From the NCBI RefSeq assembly GCF_039994875.1, contig NZ_CP121196.1, forward strand, positions 620,001-684,000: a DNA stretch of 64,000 nt, written 5' to 3'. Both the position numbers and the translations under genes were made by a program. A model generated the notes under the pieces. The model saw only the letters and a program-made list of their open reading frames with translations. It did not search any database and was not told the origin of the DNA. The stretch's first letter is position 1. Each line of letters opens with the position of its first letter. This document shows, in pieces, positions 8,594 to 18,800 of this stretch. This stretch comes from Telmatobacter sp. DSM 110680 (GTDB lineage: Bacteria; Acidobacteriota; Terriglobia; Terriglobales; Acidobacteriaceae).

Positions 8594-11155
8594 CTATTCC
8601 AGATGACCGGGATCCATTTCTTGGCTGCGAAGTTTGATCATTTCCAAGGCTCGAAGCACGAATGCATTCCATGCAAAGACGCGGTGATATCCAAAGAATC
8701 TGTTTCTCTCATCGGTCGGCAGATACTCCTGACTCGTTGGGTAGTTTTCGTCTATGTGCAGTTCGGCCCACATTCTGTTTGCAATCGCATGCTCTGACTT
8801 CTCCCACCCATGGAGTTTCCCTGTGACATACCCGCAGATTTCGATCCTCATCCAACTTCCGCCGTTGTAGTACACGCCGTCGGCAGCTTTGTTTGCATAG
8901 CCGGCAGCATAGGAGTCGCTGACCATCGGGTGCCACTTTTCGTTGAAGTAACTCCAGTCTTTCCCTCCTTGCGGCAGACCGATGAAGATTGGTCTTACTG
9001 AGCCACCTTCTTCAGGGAATGGGCAATTGTTGCGCGGCAACATGACTGGAATCCGGTTGAGGTGACTGATAACCATTTCGTCCGTCAGAATCTTCCGATT
9101 GAAAAGCCAGAGCGATAGAAACTCAGGAAAGATATCGGCAAAACCAATAGCATCGCGAATATTTCGTGACGGGCAAAGAAATCCAAGGCTCGCGTCATAG
9201 TAGCTGCGATACCCTGCCTCCGCCTTTGCAATGTAGTTCTCCGCGATAGTTGCGCTTAATTGTGGAATCTCCAGCTCTCGAATCGTTCTCAGCAACACGG
9301 CCAACATTCCCTGGTTCTCGCAGAGAATACTGGTGCCCTCGGGATATTGAATTACGTCGAGTTGACCCATGACAAACTTGGCTGTGCAAACAGCTTCGCG
9401 CTTCGGGTCGTAAGCAGCAAGGCAGTATTCCGCCGCTCGGCGAACTTTGTCCATGGGAAGCTTGGTACCGAATCGACGTCGATTGAGGAGCGCCCACATC
9501 AACCAGAGTGGCGTTGAATCGTTGGACTTGCGTTCCAGGTTGGCGATCTTCGGTTCGACCAGGGTGTTGATCGCTCCGTCCTCTCCCTGGTTGTCCGCCC
9601 ATAGGGCAAAGACTTTCTCGTTCAGTGTGCGATCGTAAATGCCGTTGAGAGAGTAAAAGCTATCTCGCAGGTACATCTCGCCTGCAGCTGAATACCAGAT
9701 GCTGGGCGCCAACATGGGCCGCAGACCCTCTTGCTCACCAATCCAACTCAACATCATCACGTCCGCATAGAGCACCTTCTCGGTGTCGCCCCCTTTGAAA
9801 CCCATGCCGTCTGCGAGGTGAAGCTGACTTGCGAGGCGATAACCGCTTAAAGTATCGAGGACCGTATCGCTGACGAATATGAACGTAGTCTTCGATTGCG
9901 GCCGGTCCATCTCCAAGCGGTGGTAAGGCTCATTCCGGGTTACGATACGAGAGACCTCTAGATCGCTTACTTCGAACGACGGCAGTTTGCCACCCTCAGA
10001 TCGAAGTTCCGCCTCGGCAAGAAAATCAGGGAGTGACAAAACAATCGCGGCGCCCACCCCTTGCAGAGCGGGCACAACAAACGAATGATGGAATTCTGCG
10101 AATACCGATGGGGATGCTGGTGCCGTGTCATTGAACAGCGTGAGATCGCCAAGCTTGTGAAACTCGTCGTCCACGTCCCATGCGTGGATAGAAACCGGAA
10201 CCGCAGAGCGATATTTGAGTGCCACAGAATAGATATCGCCGCCTCTTGCCGAAAGTGGCACGAGAACGAAATCTTTAACCGTGCTGGGAGACAGCTTGAC
10301 GACACCGTCTTGCTGTTCGACTTTGACGTTGCCGCTCTTTTTCCACGCTGATGGAGCGGCGAGATCAACCCGGATGTGCGAACCCTCCCCAGACATCTGG
10401 ACAGTGGATTCTCCAAATGTCTGCTGGATGAATGAGCCTCGCTCCGCACGATCAGCGATGTTTGGGAGACTGTAGAGATTCAGATCGGGGATTCTGGCCG
10501 GAGCTGGCTTCACGGGTGTTCCATCACGCCGTATGATCCGGCTCCATTGATTGCGATATCCGGAATCTGTGAGAAGGCCCACGGTCACTCCATTTTGGGT
10601 GCGGAAGCCGGCAGCTGGGAAATATTCATGCAGTGCCCCGCCTTTGCAATCCGCATGATCGAAACTCCAGAGCTTTGCGGGAACTGTCTCGGGATCCAGA
10701 CGATTTGTAATCTGGTAAAGCAGCGCGAACATATCAGCCTGTCGCAAATGAATCGTCTTTTTTATTACCTGTGTCGATACAATTTCGTACCTGACTTCGA
10801 CGAAAACAGTCGTGCGTAGATTGATGAGTTGCATTTCTCCTGAAAGATGAACCTGCCTTCCGTCGCCCTTCCAGGATGCGGCTTTCCAATCATCGACCCG
10901 ATCTTCGAGACTCCTTTCGTCGTTCTGGAAGACGGCTGAGAACTCCCCGCCGTTACGATGCCGCGCGATAGCACGACCACGATAAAGAATCGTGACTCCG
11001 TACCCATTTTGGGCATCGCCAGTCGTCTCAAGAGAGATCCCATCAGTTTCGGATGACTGAGAAGCGTATACGGATTCGGGCAGCAGAGTTGCCACTGAAG
11101 TAAGTGCCGAAAGCGCAAGAAACTCACGGCGGTCCAGTCTTGAGTGAGACGCCAT
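8594..11155 (-). CDS. Tat-exported putative glycoside hydrolase (six-hairpin type)
   Basis: 853 residues. The N-terminus has a twin-arginine signal (LDRREFLALSALTS) with cleavage likely near residue 31. A beta-rich region of about 400 residues precedes a C-terminal ~430-residue helical half containing the acidic segment WADNQGEDGAINTLVEPK and repeated W/Y-rich helices. That layout is typical of (alpha/alpha)6 toroid glycosidases. I cannot name the GH family. It is the last gene of the GH130 locus, 15 bp after the kinase gene, so the substrate is probably the same glycan. AAGGAAT about 10 bases upstream supports the ATG. The hydrolase role is inferred from fold-like features and context. Confidence 0.65.
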   Translation of the reverse strand: MASHSRLDRREFLALSALTSVATLLPESVYASQSSETDGISLETTGDAQNGYGVTILYRGRAIARHRNGGEFSAVFQNDERSLEDRVDDWKAASWKGDGRQVHLSGEMQLINLRTTVFVEVRYEIVSTQVIKKTIHLRQADMFALLYQITNRLDPETVPAKLWSFDHADCKGGALHEYFPAAGFRTQNGVTVGLLTDSGYRNQWSRIIRRDGTPVKPAPARIPDLNLYSLPNIADRAERGSFIQQTFGESTVQMSGEGSHIRVDLAAPSAWKKSGNVKVEQQDGVVKLSPSTVKDFVLVPLSARGGDIYSVALKYRSAVPVSIHAWDVDDEFHKLGDLTLFNDTAPASPSVFAEFHHSFVVPALQGVGAAIVLSLPDFLAEAELRSEGGKLPSFEVSDLEVSRIVTRNEPYHRLEMDRPQSKTTFIFVSDTVLDTLSGYRLASQLHLADGMGFKGGDTEKVLYADVMMLSWIGEQEGLRPMLAPSIWYSAAGEMYLRDSFYSLNGIYDRTLNEKVFALWADNQGEDGAINTLVEPKIANLERKSNDSTPLWLMWALLNRRRFGTKLPMDKVRRAAEYCLAAYDPKREAVCTAKFVMGQLDVIQYPEGTSILCENQGMLAVLLRTIRELEIPQLSATIAENYIAKAEAGYRSYYDASLGFLCPSRNIRDAIGFADIFPEFLSLWLFNRKILTDEMVISHLNRIPVMLPRNNCPFPEEGGSVRPIFIGLPQGGKDWSYFNEKWHPMVSDSYAAGYANKAADGVYYNGGSWMRIEICGYVTGKLHGWEKSEHAIANRMWAELHIDENYPTSQEYLPTDERNRFFGYHRVFAWNAFVLRALEMIKLRSQEMDPGHLE

Positions 11156-11170
11156 ATTTGCTGATTCCTT

Positions 11171-12118
11171 TTATCGTTCAGAGCTTGCAACTTGAGGGCT
11201 GAGCTGAATTAGGTTGGCAAGGCGCTGAGCGCGCCACACAGCGCCCTCGATACCAGCCACTTCGCGCTGGCCAACAGGCATGTTGGGCGCCGCTGCTCGG
11301 AGACCGGCAAAGAATGGTTCGCGAACCAAACGCCCTCTACCGATCACGCTGCCAATCCAAGCAACAGGAACCTCATCGACAAGGTTGTGTCTTTGGCGCA
11401 GTTTTGCGCGCACCAAAAGTACGGATTCGATCAAATCGGCTGCGGCCTGGTGCATAACATCCGCAGCCACGCTATCGCCTTCCTCGGCAAGATTGTGAAT
11501 TGCGGGAGCGAGCGCCGCAAAGTCTGGCCCTGGCGTGCTATCGCCCATATTCACCAGTTCATCAATGCATGAGGTGTCCCAAATGCGACCCACAGTTTCA
11601 AGGACTCGCGTAGGCTCATTGCGGTCGTAAGCCTTCAATGCGCGCCGGACGGCGTGTAGGCCAATCCAGTAGCCTGAGCCCTCATCGCCCAGCCGGGAAC
11701 TCCATCCACCAACGCTCTCTCTTCCGCCATCAGGGGCACGACCAATACAGTTTGAACCTGTACCTGCAATCTGCAAGATGCCTGGACCGCCCTTAAAAGC
11801 TGCATCGAGGGCAATGACCTCGTCACCGACAATTTCAGATTGCTCTACCCCGAAATCTCTGAAGACGTTTCTGATCCATTCGGCGACGCCGGGCATAGTG
11901 GAACTTGCGACGCCCACAGATGCGGCGCACACGCCACTGATACCAGCTTGTTTGTAGACGGTAGAGAGCAGCTCGCGCAGATTCTCTTCCGCCACTTCTG
12001 CGCCTACGCGGAGACGCTTGATCGATCCAGACTCCGCAAATGCAACAACCGATTCTCCTGACACGACCGAAGCACGCGTACGAGTGCCTCCGCCGTCAAT
12101 TCCCAGGACAACACTCAT
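11171..12118 (-). CDS. BadF/BcrA-type kinase, probable N-acetylglucosamine kinase
   Basis: 315 residues, the usual length of eukaryote-type GlcNAc kinases. The ATP phosphate-binding loop GIDGGGTRTRA is at residues 6-16. The second signature GTGSNCIGRAPDGG and the GGWSSRLGDEGSGYWIG segment are the family's adenosine and sugar-side motifs. It is expected to phosphorylate an amino sugar or related hexose in the cytoplasm. It sits between TPR and glycosidase genes in the GH130 locus, which fits phosphorylation of the sugar freed by a phosphorylase. GlcNAc specificity is likely by family resemblance, but other hexosamines are possible. Confidence 0.8.
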   Translation of the reverse strand: MSVVLGIDGGGTRTRASVVSGESVVAFAESGSIKRLRVGAEVAEENLRELLSTVYKQAGISGVCAASVGVASSTMPGVAEWIRNVFRDFGVEQSEIVGDEVIALDAAFKGGPGILQIAGTGSNCIGRAPDGGRESVGGWSSRLGDEGSGYWIGLHAVRRALKAYDRNEPTRVLETVGRIWDTSCIDELVNMGDSTPGPDFAALAPAIHNLAEEGDSVAADVMHQAAADLIESVLLVRAKLRQRHNLVDEVPVAWIGSVIGRGRLVREPFFAGLRAAAPNMPVGQREVAGIEGAVWRAQRLANLIQLSPQVASSER

Positions 12119-12197
12119 GGCGCACTCACTCCTCTAACAGCTGAATCTGGATTCAATTGGTCACAACGGACCTGACGGTTCAGGATTTCCTTTTCGA

Positions 12198-13772
12198 TCA
12201 TGGATTGGGTGAAGATGTCGCAGTGTCCTGCGGCTGAAAACTACCGCCTCGCTCACGTTGTTTGCGGAGCGCATCGTTTCGTTTCTTGCTTACCAACTCT
12301 TGAGTTCTCTGCGCTTCCTGTTGGGCTTCATCGCGTAACCCCAGATGTGTGTAAACCCTGCTCAACTGGAAGTGCGCGGCTCCGAACTGAGGATTCAGTT
12401 GAACAACATGCTCAAAAGCCTGCCGCGCCTTCTGCCAGTCCTCCTTCGCCTCGTACAGCTTGCCCAGTTCAAAAGATGGATCAGGTGAATTCGGATCCAA
12501 CTGCTCGGCCTGCTGAAGTGCGCCGATGGCTTCCTGTTCGCGACCAAGTCGGCTTGCCAACAGGCCAAAGTAATACTCCAGCAAATAATGGCCAGGGCGT
12601 TTGATGCGTGCTGCCTCAAGAACGCGTATCGCCTCCGTGTCATTGGCCTCACGAGCGTAAGTCTGGGCCAGGCCGACGTAGGCGGCATCGAGTTCGGGAT
12701 TCTCGGCAAGAGCAGCATTGAACGCATCGCGGGCGGCAGAATAGTCGCCCTTAATCATCTCGACGGCGCCCAGACGCAGATTTAAAGGGGAGGTCGCCAG
12801 AGTTTGGTCCATCCCAATTTGGATAAACTGGATCGCCTCGTCGTAACGGTCCATGTCCATCAATAGCCGAGTGTAATCCAGTGTTCGATCCAGATTGGAT
12901 GGGTCGGCGATAGCTGCAGCACGATAGGCATCCAATGCTTCAGACATCTTTTGCTGAGCTTCGAACGCCGCTCCGAGAAACGTGAGAGTGTTTGCATCTC
13001 CCGGTCGCTCTTTATGCAGTGCCGCAAGCAGCGTTGACGCCTCAGTTGAATTGCCGTCGTAAAGCAACGCTAGTCCCAGGTTGTATCGGTTATTCCATGA
13101 CGGGTCGATTGTGGCAATGCGTTGGAAGCAGTGAGACGCCTGCTCAAATTGCGCGCGCTGGCTCAGTAGCACCGCAATCCTGTATTCGCGTGCTGGCTGG
13201 AGTTGATCGGTCTCCTCCATCTTCTTGATTCGGTTGGCGGCATCGTCTACCCGTCCAGCACGAATCTCAGCTTCGATCAAACCTGCGCCAGCTTCCGGAT
13301 CTCTGTCGACCAATTGCCCAGCTTCATGAACCTGCTTGAGGGCTTCAGAATCATGATTCGTGGCTAGTGCCAGCAGCAACAGATAGTAGTGCGCGAAGGG
13401 ATCGCTGGGATCGAGAGCGGAAGCCTTTCGGAGTTCCGGTTCCGCGCCCGTATAATCTTTTTCGTTCAACAGGCTAAATCCAAGATTTCGATGCGGCGCT
13501 GCTTGCGATGGATCGATACGAATTGCATTGCGATAGTGAGTTGACGCTGCGGCTGGATGACCAAGGTTGGTTTCTGTGATCCCGAGCAGATTCTCAATTG
13601 TGGCATTGCGGGGGGCAGCTCGGTGCGCCTCTTCCAGCTTGACCAGAGCTTGATCGAAATGGCCTTCTCGAATCAGCCTTGCACCGTCGTCCAAGGCAGA
13701 ATTCTGCGCGGTGAGTGAATACACAGATATAAGCAATAGGACGGCAAGAGCAGGGATTCGATTCCGGTTCAT
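12198..13772 (-). CDS. secreted TPR-repeat protein
   Basis: 524 residues with a signal peptide (MNRNRIPALAVLLLISVYSLTAQ) and then about a dozen tetratricopeptide repeats, seen as recurring 34-residue A-x-x-Y/L-P patterns such as DPSDPFAHYYLLLLAL and DPNSPDPSFELGKLY. The C-terminus is charged and Gln-rich. Its start overlaps the stop of the preceding TPR gene by four bases (13769-13772), so the two are translationally coupled. It is probably a periplasmic or outer-membrane scaffold. It lies where a SusD-type glycan-binding lipoprotein would be in Bacteroidota, but no such fold is visible. Confidence 0.8.
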   Translation of the reverse strand: MNRNRIPALAVLLLISVYSLTAQNSALDDGARLIREGHFDQALVKLEEAHRAAPRNATIENLLGITETNLGHPAAASTHYRNAIRIDPSQAAPHRNLGFSLLNEKDYTGAEPELRKASALDPSDPFAHYYLLLLALATNHDSEALKQVHEAGQLVDRDPEAGAGLIEAEIRAGRVDDAANRIKKMEETDQLQPAREYRIAVLLSQRAQFEQASHCFQRIATIDPSWNNRYNLGLALLYDGNSTEASTLLAALHKERPGDANTLTFLGAAFEAQQKMSEALDAYRAAAIADPSNLDRTLDYTRLLMDMDRYDEAIQFIQIGMDQTLATSPLNLRLGAVEMIKGDYSAARDAFNAALAENPELDAAYVGLAQTYAREANDTEAIRVLEAARIKRPGHYLLEYYFGLLASRLGREQEAIGALQQAEQLDPNSPDPSFELGKLYEAKEDWQKARQAFEHVVQLNPQFGAAHFQLSRVYTHLGLRDEAQQEAQRTQELVSKKRNDALRKQRERGGSFQPQDTATSSPNP

Positions 13773-15697
13773 TGCTTCGCCCCGTGGTCTGCATGATCGT
13801 CGGTGGAGACGGCGGCTGACCTCTCGGTTTTGATGGCGCGCACCTGGGCAAAGAGCTTAGCGGCTTCGTCTGTCTTGCCCTCAGCGCGCAGGACTTGCGC
13901 AAGCTGATAGTGCACACCTCCATCGCGATCATGCGCGAGATCGCGTTTTAGAATCTCTTCAGCTTGGGCATAGTTCTTCTGCGTTGCGTAGGCTTGACCC
14001 AGTTGCTGGTATGCAGGCCACAGATCGGGCTTGCTGCGAATTGCCAACTCGAGATGGGGAATTGCCTCTGCTGTGCGATCTTTCGCGATGAGTACGGCGC
14101 CGAGTTCCCCGTTAGCCTCAGGATGTCCCGGATCAAGTTCCAATTGACGCGTCAACTCGGCAAATGCATGATCCGCATCGCCATGCTTCCAGTAGAGATG
14201 ACCGAGCCAAAAATGTACGTCGGGAAGATTCGGATCAGCTGCCTCCACGTCACGATATTCAGCAAGTGCCTTCTCGTCTTCCTCGCGATCGACGTAAAGC
14301 TGGCCCATCAACTGGTGCACATGGTAAGAATCCGGCGCGACGGCGACCAAACGGGCAATTTGTGCGATCGCCACTTGACGACGCACGACGACGAGCTCAT
14401 AGCGCGCAGAAAGATCGTTGGGGTGGATTGCCAACCAGCGAAGAAGATCTGCCTCGGCCGTGTCATAGCGGTGCTGATGCATTGCATCAATCGCTTGGGC
14501 GAAGGCACCCTCATTCGGTTTCGCCTTTTGCGGAGCAGGGGCGAGCCGCTTGTATGCTCGGGCCGCAGCAGCGTCATCTCCCGAAAGTGCATATAGGCCC
14601 GCAAGTGCGACATCTCTTGCGACGCTTGACGGTTGCGTCGCCTCCAGCTTTTGCTCCTGTGCACTGCAAAGCGCAACAAGGTCGGCATTCGCCTCGCCGG
14701 CTGAGATGCGCCCTTCTACGGGCAGTCCAATTGCATCGAGTGCTTCGCTTTCGTTGACTTTGATCGCCAGCTCGATGTTCGAAAGTCCTTCTAGTAGTTG
14801 GCCGGAGAGAATCCGCACCTCACCGCGTTTTGCCAGCACAGTTGCCGACCTTGAAGACAGCGTGCCCGCCTGCTGAAGCTGTTCCAGAGCGGCGGGCAGT
14901 TGAGCTTGATCGAGGAATACCTCGGCAAGATCGAGGTGTGCATCGACCGACTTGGGATCGCGCTGAATTGCGCGGCGCAGATGGCCTTCGGCCTTGGTCC
15001 AATCGTGGTCAACTGCATAGGTGCTCGCATAGATTCGATCCGAAATGGCCGTCCCGGCAGAGTCTTCCAGTAGCTGTTCCGATTGCTGCTTTGCGGCCTT
15101 GCCGTATGCTTCACCAAGCGCGAACAGCAAATCAGGATCATCTGAGAACAGTGCGGCGGCTTTTCGCAATTGAAGCAAGGCTGCATCCAATTGTCCTGCG
15201 TTCCAGAGCGCTGTTCCCAGCCAACTCTCAGCCTGCTTTTCCTGCGGGTTCTGTCGGACTGCCTCACGTAAAAGTGGGACTGCCTGTGCCGGATGATTCA
15301 GACGAACTTCATCAATCCCCAGCCATAGGCTTACACCGCGCATGCCGGGCCTCAGCTTCCCTGCTCTCGACAGCGCACGCACAGAATCGTCGAATTTAGA
15401 CTGAGCATAATAGACCAGCCCAAGATTTACCCACGCCTCAGGCAGTCCGGGAGCAAGCTTCAACACGGCCAAGTATTCATTGACTGCGTCATCAAGCCGG
15501 TTCTGCTGCTGTGCCTGTTGAGCAGCGAGAAAGTGTTGCTGAACCTGATCCTGGGTTTGTGAACTTAAGATCTGGGCATTGCCGAATAATGAAGGCACGA
15601 ATGCAATTAAAACTAGAGCGCAGGAATACAAAACCTGCGCGCAACGGCAAGCAAACATGGATCGATAGAATTGTATTTTCGCTTCGCTGAATGCCAT
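13769..15697 (-). CDS. exported TPR-repeat protein
   Basis: 642 residues. A hydrophobic segment at about 21-40 (LYSCALVLIAFVPSLFGNAQ) acts as signal or anchor, and TPR units fill the rest (for example APGLPEAWVNLGLVYYAQSK and PDLWPAYQQLGQAYATQKNY). It ends in the ATGA overlap with the next TPR gene. A 154-bp gap containing a strong hairpin separates it from the Oar-like receptor upstream. The two TPR proteins differ in length and sequence, so they are not a recent duplication. Likely a periplasmic partner of the receptor; this is inference from order only. Confidence 0.8.
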   Translation of the reverse strand: MAFSEAKIQFYRSMFACRCAQVLYSCALVLIAFVPSLFGNAQILSSQTQDQVQQHFLAAQQAQQQNRLDDAVNEYLAVLKLAPGLPEAWVNLGLVYYAQSKFDDSVRALSRAGKLRPGMRGVSLWLGIDEVRLNHPAQAVPLLREAVRQNPQEKQAESWLGTALWNAGQLDAALLQLRKAAALFSDDPDLLFALGEAYGKAAKQQSEQLLEDSAGTAISDRIYASTYAVDHDWTKAEGHLRRAIQRDPKSVDAHLDLAEVFLDQAQLPAALEQLQQAGTLSSRSATVLAKRGEVRILSGQLLEGLSNIELAIKVNESEALDAIGLPVEGRISAGEANADLVALCSAQEQKLEATQPSSVARDVALAGLYALSGDDAAAARAYKRLAPAPQKAKPNEGAFAQAIDAMHQHRYDTAEADLLRWLAIHPNDLSARYELVVVRRQVAIAQIARLVAVAPDSYHVHQLMGQLYVDREEDEKALAEYRDVEAADPNLPDVHFWLGHLYWKHGDADHAFAELTRQLELDPGHPEANGELGAVLIAKDRTAEAIPHLELAIRSKPDLWPAYQQLGQAYATQKNYAQAEEILKRDLAHDRDGGVHYQLAQVLRAEGKTDEAAKLFAQVRAIKTERSAAVSTDDHADHGAKQ

Positions 15698-15765
15698 TGC
15701 CTGATCCTGTTCGGAGTTTTCTAAAGATGAATTTGTAATCCGAATTAGGTAGCGCTTGAATATTC

Positions 15766-15803
15766 AACACTTCCGAACCTCGCTGAAGAGGTCCGGAAGT
15801 GTT
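15766..15803 (-). other. strong hairpin between receptor and TPR genes
   Basis: The arms 15766-15781 and 15788-15803 match at 15 of 16 positions around a 6-base loop. There is no U-run after it on the minus strand, so it is not a classical terminator. It sits 3' of the receptor stop and 5' of the TPR gene, where a stem could stabilise the receptor mRNA or partly stop transcription. The stem is seen; its role is inference. Confidence 0.6.
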
Positions 15804-15851
15804 GGGTGGTTTTCAAGGTCATACGTAACAGCTCAGGTTAACTTGTCGGCG

Positions 15852-18800
15852 TCAGAATTCGATCCGCAAAGAACCCTGAATGTTTCTCGGTCCATACGCC
15901 AGGCCTCCAGCATTTCCAAAGTTTGAATTGGTGTTGACCAGTGGGTCACAGGTTTCCGTCGCCGAAGTACTGCAACTCACTGACGTGTCAAAACCGGTGA
16001 AGGTGTGCCGGTTGAAGATGTCGAAGAACTCCACACGGAAGTCGGTGTGGACCCTTTCGGTGAACATGGGAATGGCCTTGGTGACGTTAAAGTCCTCACT
16101 CTTGTTAAACAGTTCCCTTACCCCAAGAGCCTTAGGTGCGTCTCCAAAGGTGAAGTTGGGAGCTGGCGTGAAGGCAGCCTGGTTCAGGAGGCGGCTCTGC
16201 CCCCAGACATACTTGCCGTGGAGCGCACGGACTGGTTGTCCAGAAACGATGTTGGGACGTCCGTGTGAATTGCCGGTTGCGCCTTCAGGGCCCGCGAAGA
16301 TTCCCGAAGTCCATCCGGATGAAGATACGGTGAGCGGGGTGCCACTTTGATATTTCTGGACGGCGGCAATCTTCCATCCACCAACGAGCACGTTGACGGG
16401 GCCGCCCTGGTTCGCGAACTTCTTTCCCTTGCCAAAAGGCAAATCGTAAGTCCACGCCAAAACAACACGCTGCGGGATGTCAAACGAGCTGAGCGCCTTC
16501 TCGACCTTCAGGTTGTAGGTGTTCAGGGCACCTGCATTCCCATTGCCTTCCCAACCGGCCTCACTCGGATATTCCGAATCGGCATTGGTGATGTTCTTTG
16601 ACCAGCTGTAGTTGGCTAAAACGGTCAATCCACCGCTGAGTCGCTTTGTTGCCTGCACCTGGAGTGCATGGTAGGTGTAGTCGCCAAATGGATCATCCAT
16701 CGTTGCGGAATCAACCGAGACGGTGCCGTATTGCGGGTAGGGCCGCAAAGCCTGCGAGACGGTGCCGGTGAATCCGGCAAACGGTGATGGCACTACACTC
16801 TGGCCTGCACAAGCAGGATTGCCGGACTGGTCCGCGATGTTCACCTGCAGGCATCCACCTCGGGCCATATTAACGGGATTCCCCTGGTTCGGGTCGTGCA
16901 TGAATGCCTGCAAGTGGTCGCCGTGAGCGCCTACGTAAGCGACGTCCACGATTGTCTGCAGGGGCAGCTGGCGTTGAACATCAAGCGTCCAGTTTTGGAT
17001 AGTACCTGGGCGGTCGACCTTCGACTCGATGAAGAGGGCATTGCCATTCCCGTTCATGACTGTGGGGTCGATGAAGGGCGGCTCCTTGCCGGGATAGGCC
17101 GTGATCTGCGAGAGCACGACGACCGGGGTCTGAATGCTGGCTGCGGTGGGGTAGGTGTAGCTGGAGAAGAAGCCCTGGCTATCGTTCTCAGCAAAACCTC
17201 CAACGCGTTGGGTAGAGAAGTAAATCCCATAGCCGGCGCGGATGACAGTGTTGGGATCAACTTGATAGGCGAGACCGACGCGAGGGCCGATGCCCTTCTT
17301 GAAGCTCGTCTGTGGGGTACTGCCGCCAAGGCGACCCGGTCCGTCGCCTTCGAATACGTAGGCACCAGGAAGACCTCCCGCGCCAGGATTCGGCAGAGTT
17401 GGGTTCACAAAGGACATGCGGTTTTTCTGCTCCGTCACCGGGATTGGCATGTCGTAGCGAAGGCCCAGGTTGACGGTAAGCTTGTTGTTGAGCTTCCAGT
17501 CGTCGTTGCCGAAGAAGGAAAGATACTTGGCGCGCCATCCGTTGTTCTGCGGGATTGAAACAGAAGCATTTGAGGCTGCGCCGAGGTAGAAGCTGGCGAA
17601 GCCAAAGCCGGAGTTGGTGTCAGCGGCAGTGCTTGTGGGGCCGCTCGTGAAGTTGAACTGGCCAGCGCTGCCGGTAAGAATATCCAGGTTGAACTGCGCG
17701 GCGCGATATTCGCCGCCAAACTTGAAGCTGTGCCGCCCCTTCTGCCACGAGACCACGTCGTCATATTGAAAGACGTTGTCGACAAAGGTGCTGGCGCCAT
17801 CGCTCGGGGTATTGATGCCATTGCCAGGATAGTTGTAGCTGAAACGTGGGAAGACCTGGTCCTCTACGCCCTTGAGGCCAAACTTACTGGCCCAGTTCCC
17901 GCCATATCCGCCCTGGCCCGAGCCTTCGATGCGATGGCGACGGGTGAAGCCAGCGTTGAAGTGGTTCAACATGGTGGGCGAGATGAAGAAGTCATAACCC
18001 AGACGCACATATTTGTTGCCCTGTGTGTTGCCACCTGTGTACAGGGGCCCAAGGCTCGAGGTGCTGACGTAGGGCATGTTACCGGTAAAGTAACTGCCCG
18101 AGATTTTGTTACGCGCGTTGATGTTCTGGTCCATGCGTATGGACCACTCATCGGCCTGCTCGTGGTTGGCACTGTTGACTGGGATGTTGAAATAGGGGCT
18201 GGTGACGCCTGCGGGGGCAACCGGCATAACCTTTTGCGCTGCTGCAAAAACGGGGTCTGGGGCTTCGGTGATTTTGTTGTTCGGATATGCCTGGCAGGGC
18301 TGTCCCTGGTTGGCTCCGGTGCAGGTTGTGTAGTCGTAGAGAATGTGGGCCTGGAAGTTCTGCCCGTTGACTGTCACAGGAGTGAGAAGAGCCGAGAAGT
18401 CGCCGCCGAGCATTGCCTGGGTGGGAGCAGACAGCAATGATTTGCCGCCATTTACCTGCCGGAAGCCTTCGTAATTGAAGAAGAAGAAGGTCTTGTCTCT
18501 GCCGTTGTAGAGCCACGGAACGCGCACCGGTCCGCCCAGGCTTGCGCCGAAGTCGTTCTGGGTGTCTAGAGGCTTGGTTGCTGAGTTGGCCCCGAAGACA
18601 GCATTTTGGTAATCGTTGAGCCAACTGTTCGCGTCCAGGACGCGATTCTTGAGCAGATCGTAAGCAGAGCCGTGAAAGTCGTTCTTCCCTTGCTTGGAGG
18701 CAAGATTCACCACTCCGCCGCTGGCGCTTCCAAACTCAGCATCAAACGTGTTCGTTAAGACCTTGAACTCGGAGACAGCCTCCACGCTGAACCCATAAGT

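Noticed and set aside
17730-18440. 236-codon plus-strand open frame inside the first Oar receptor
   Set aside because: Antisense shadow of the barrel region with no recognisable protein.
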